DNA of 6,033 nt from assembly GCA_024636355.1 (NCBI GenBank), contig JAGXHH010000138.1:1-6033 (forward strand), given 5' to 3'. A program made the position numbers and the translations under genes. This document shows positions 4,733 to 6,033 of the stretch, in pieces; position 1 is the first letter of the stretch, and each line of letters starts with the position of its first letter. The notes under the pieces are model-generated. The model was not told the DNA's origin. It searched no databases and saw only the letters and a program-made list of their open reading frames with translations. The DNA comes from Desulfobacteraceae bacterium. GTDB taxonomy: Bacteria > Desulfobacterota > Desulfobacteria > Desulfobacterales > Desulfosalsimonadaceae.

Positions 4733-6033
4733 ATGAGCATGAGTCCCGTAGGCAATTTCCTTACGAGAATTTTTGGCAGCAAAAATGATCGGGAACTCAA
4801 AAAGCTGTATCCGGTAGTTGATGCCGTAAATAGCCTGGAACCCGGAATTTCCGCATTGAGCGACGAAGCCCTTGCGAATCGGACCGACGTGTTTCGATCC
4901 CGCCTGAAGAACGGGGAATCGATCGACGATCTGCTTCCGGAGGCGTTCGCCGTCGTCCGCGAAGCCGCAAAGCGGACGTTGAACATGCGCCATTTCGACA
5001 TGCAGATCCTGGGTGGCCTTGTCCTGCACCAGGGAAACATCGCTGAGATGAAAACCGGTGAAGGCAAAACCCTTGTCGCCACACTGCCGATCTATCTCAA
5101 CGCGCTTTCCGGAAAAGGCGCCCACGTGGTTACCGTAAATGATTATCTCGCCCGTCGCGATGCGGAATGGATGGGCCAGATCTACCGATTCCTCGGACTG
5201 ACGTTTGGGACCATCGTCCACGGAATGACCGATGAGCAGCGCAAAGCGGCTTACGGGGCCGATATCACCTACGGCACCAACAACGAATTCGGGTTCGATT
5301 ACCTGCGCGACAACATGAAATTCGATCATGAGTCGCTTGTCCAGAGAGACCTCAACTTTGCCATCGTAGATGAAGTCGACAGCATCCTGATCGATGAAGC
5401 CCGGACCCCGCTGATCATTTCCGGACCCGCGGAGAAATCGACCAGTCTGTATTACGATGTCAACAACATCGTTCCCTATCTGAAAGCCGAGGAACATTAT
5501 ACCGTTGATGAAAAGGCCCGCTCGGTCACTCTCACGGATGAAGGGGTGGCGCGGTCGGAAGAACTGCTCAAGGTTGACAATCTCTATGATTCCAAACATA
5601 TCGACCTGCTGCATCATGTCAACCAGGCATTAAAAGCCCATGCACTTTTTAACCGGGATGTGGATTACATCGTCAAGGATGGCGAAGTGATCATTGTCGA
5701 TGAGTTCACGGGAAGGCTCATGCCGGGGCGGCGCTACAGTGAAGGGTTGCACCAGGCGCTGGAGGCCAAGGAAAAGGTTAAGATCGCCAATGAAAACCAG
5801 ACATTGGCCACTATCACATTCCAGAACTTTTTCCGGATGTACGACAAATTGAGCGGCATGACCGGTACGGCGGATACCGAAGCCGAGGAATTCAAAAAGA
5901 TATACGATCTCGATGTCATTGTCGTGCCGACCAATGAACAGATGATCCGGGAAGACTCTCCCGATGTCATTTATATGACCAAACGGGAGAAGTATGATGC
6001 GGCCATCGAGGAAATCATCGAACTCAACAAGAT
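4733..6033 (+). CDS. secA: Preprotein translocase ATPase SecA (partial, N-terminal half)
   Basis: The first 433 codons of SecA, the cytoplasmic motor that drives unfolded preproteins through SecYEG; a full protein is about 830-900 residues, so roughly half is present. The opening FLTRIFGSKNDRELKKL is the SecA N-terminus. NBD1 contains EAFAVVREAAKRT, MRHFDMQILGG, Walker A with K112 in MKTGEGKT, VTVNDYLARRDAEWM, TYGTNNEFGFDYLRDNM, and Walker B D213-E-V-D216 followed by SILIDEARTPLI. The preprotein cross-linking domain follows to about residue 370, then MTGTADTEAEEF from 376 and VVPTNEQMIRED. All key residues are present and the frame is intact to the edge. Two in-frame ATGs, 4733 and 4739, are possible starts; an in-frame TAA at 4712-4714 bars a longer form. 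AGAGG at 4715-4719 is 13 bases from the first ATG, a loose spacing that favours 4733 over 4739. Downstream domains and the C-terminal zinc tail are out of view. Confidence 0.97.
   Translation, partial: MSMSPVGNFLTRIFGSKNDRELKKLYPVVDAVNSLEPGISALSDEALANRTDVFRSRLKNGESIDDLLPEAFAVVREAAKRTLNMRHFDMQILGGLVLHQGNIAEMKTGEGKTLVATLPIYLNALSGKGAHVVTVNDYLARRDAEWMGQIYRFLGLTFGTIVHGMTDEQRKAAYGADITYGTNNEFGFDYLRDNMKFDHESLVQRDLNFAIVDEVDSILIDEARTPLIISGPAEKSTSLYYDVNNIVPYLKAEEHYTVDEKARSVTLTDEGVARSEELLKVDNLYDSKHIDLLHHVNQALKAHALFNRDVDYIVKDGEVIIVDEFTGRLMPGRRYSEGLHQALEAKEKVKIANENQTLATITFQNFFRMYDKLSGMTGTADTEAEEFKKIYDLDVIVVPTNEQMIREDSPDVIYMTKREKYDAAIEEIIELNK

Noticed and set aside
4724..5617. Minus-strand 297-codon open frame opposite secA
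   Set aside because: It is antisense to the highly conserved SecA coding sequence, and its translation shows no recognisable family.

Overview
The window reads as ordinary chromosomal sequence from a Gram-negative bacterium. The most likely source is the Desulfobacterota (former Deltaproteobacteria, sulfate-reducer type), inferred from protein character and gene order (liv ABC transporter ATPases beside a PaaK-family protein, then folD, then an M23 peptidase directly before secA). This rests on remembered family patterns, not a database search. All genes lie on the + strand. No tRNA, rRNA, CRISPR array, insertion sequence or phage gene was seen.

Layout. Positions 1-69 hold the last 22 codons of a LivG-like ATPase. 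One base later comes a complete LivF-like ATPase (71-808). After a 63-base gap follows a PaaK-family (phenylacetate-CoA ligase-like) protein (872-2179). These three probably form the end of a branched-chain amino acid or organic acid uptake operon coupled to CoA-thioester metabolism. A 124-base gap with a good ribosome binding site leads to folD (2304-3212), which ends in a strong, nearly perfect stem-loop terminator (3251-3311). A 415-base non-coding stretch follows, holding that terminator, a convincing sigma-70 type promoter near 3382-3415 and a leader of about 200 bases. Next is a membrane-anchored M23 (LytM-type) peptidase (3628-4584). A 148-base gap with several small hairpins and a short ORF leads into secA (4733 onward), which runs off the right edge after about 433 codons.

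How the genes fit together. The liv ATPases would energise import of a hydrophobic amino acid or a related carboxylate. A standard PaaK would activate an aryl acid to its CoA ester with ATP, but this copy lacks the canonical phosphate-binding loop and the usual C-terminal lysine motif, so its chemistry is in doubt. FolD supplies one-carbon folate units, which also matter to Wood-Ljungdahl carbon metabolism in sulfate reducers. The M23 protein and SecA are cell-envelope functions and look like a separate transcription unit.

The most noteworthy observation is the PaaK-like protein that keeps the fold and the later adenylation motifs but has its P-loop replaced position for position, with no frameshift to explain it. 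The leader of secA, with a 27-codon ORF ending five bases before the secA start, is a second, more speculative point. No complete new multi-gene system is evident.
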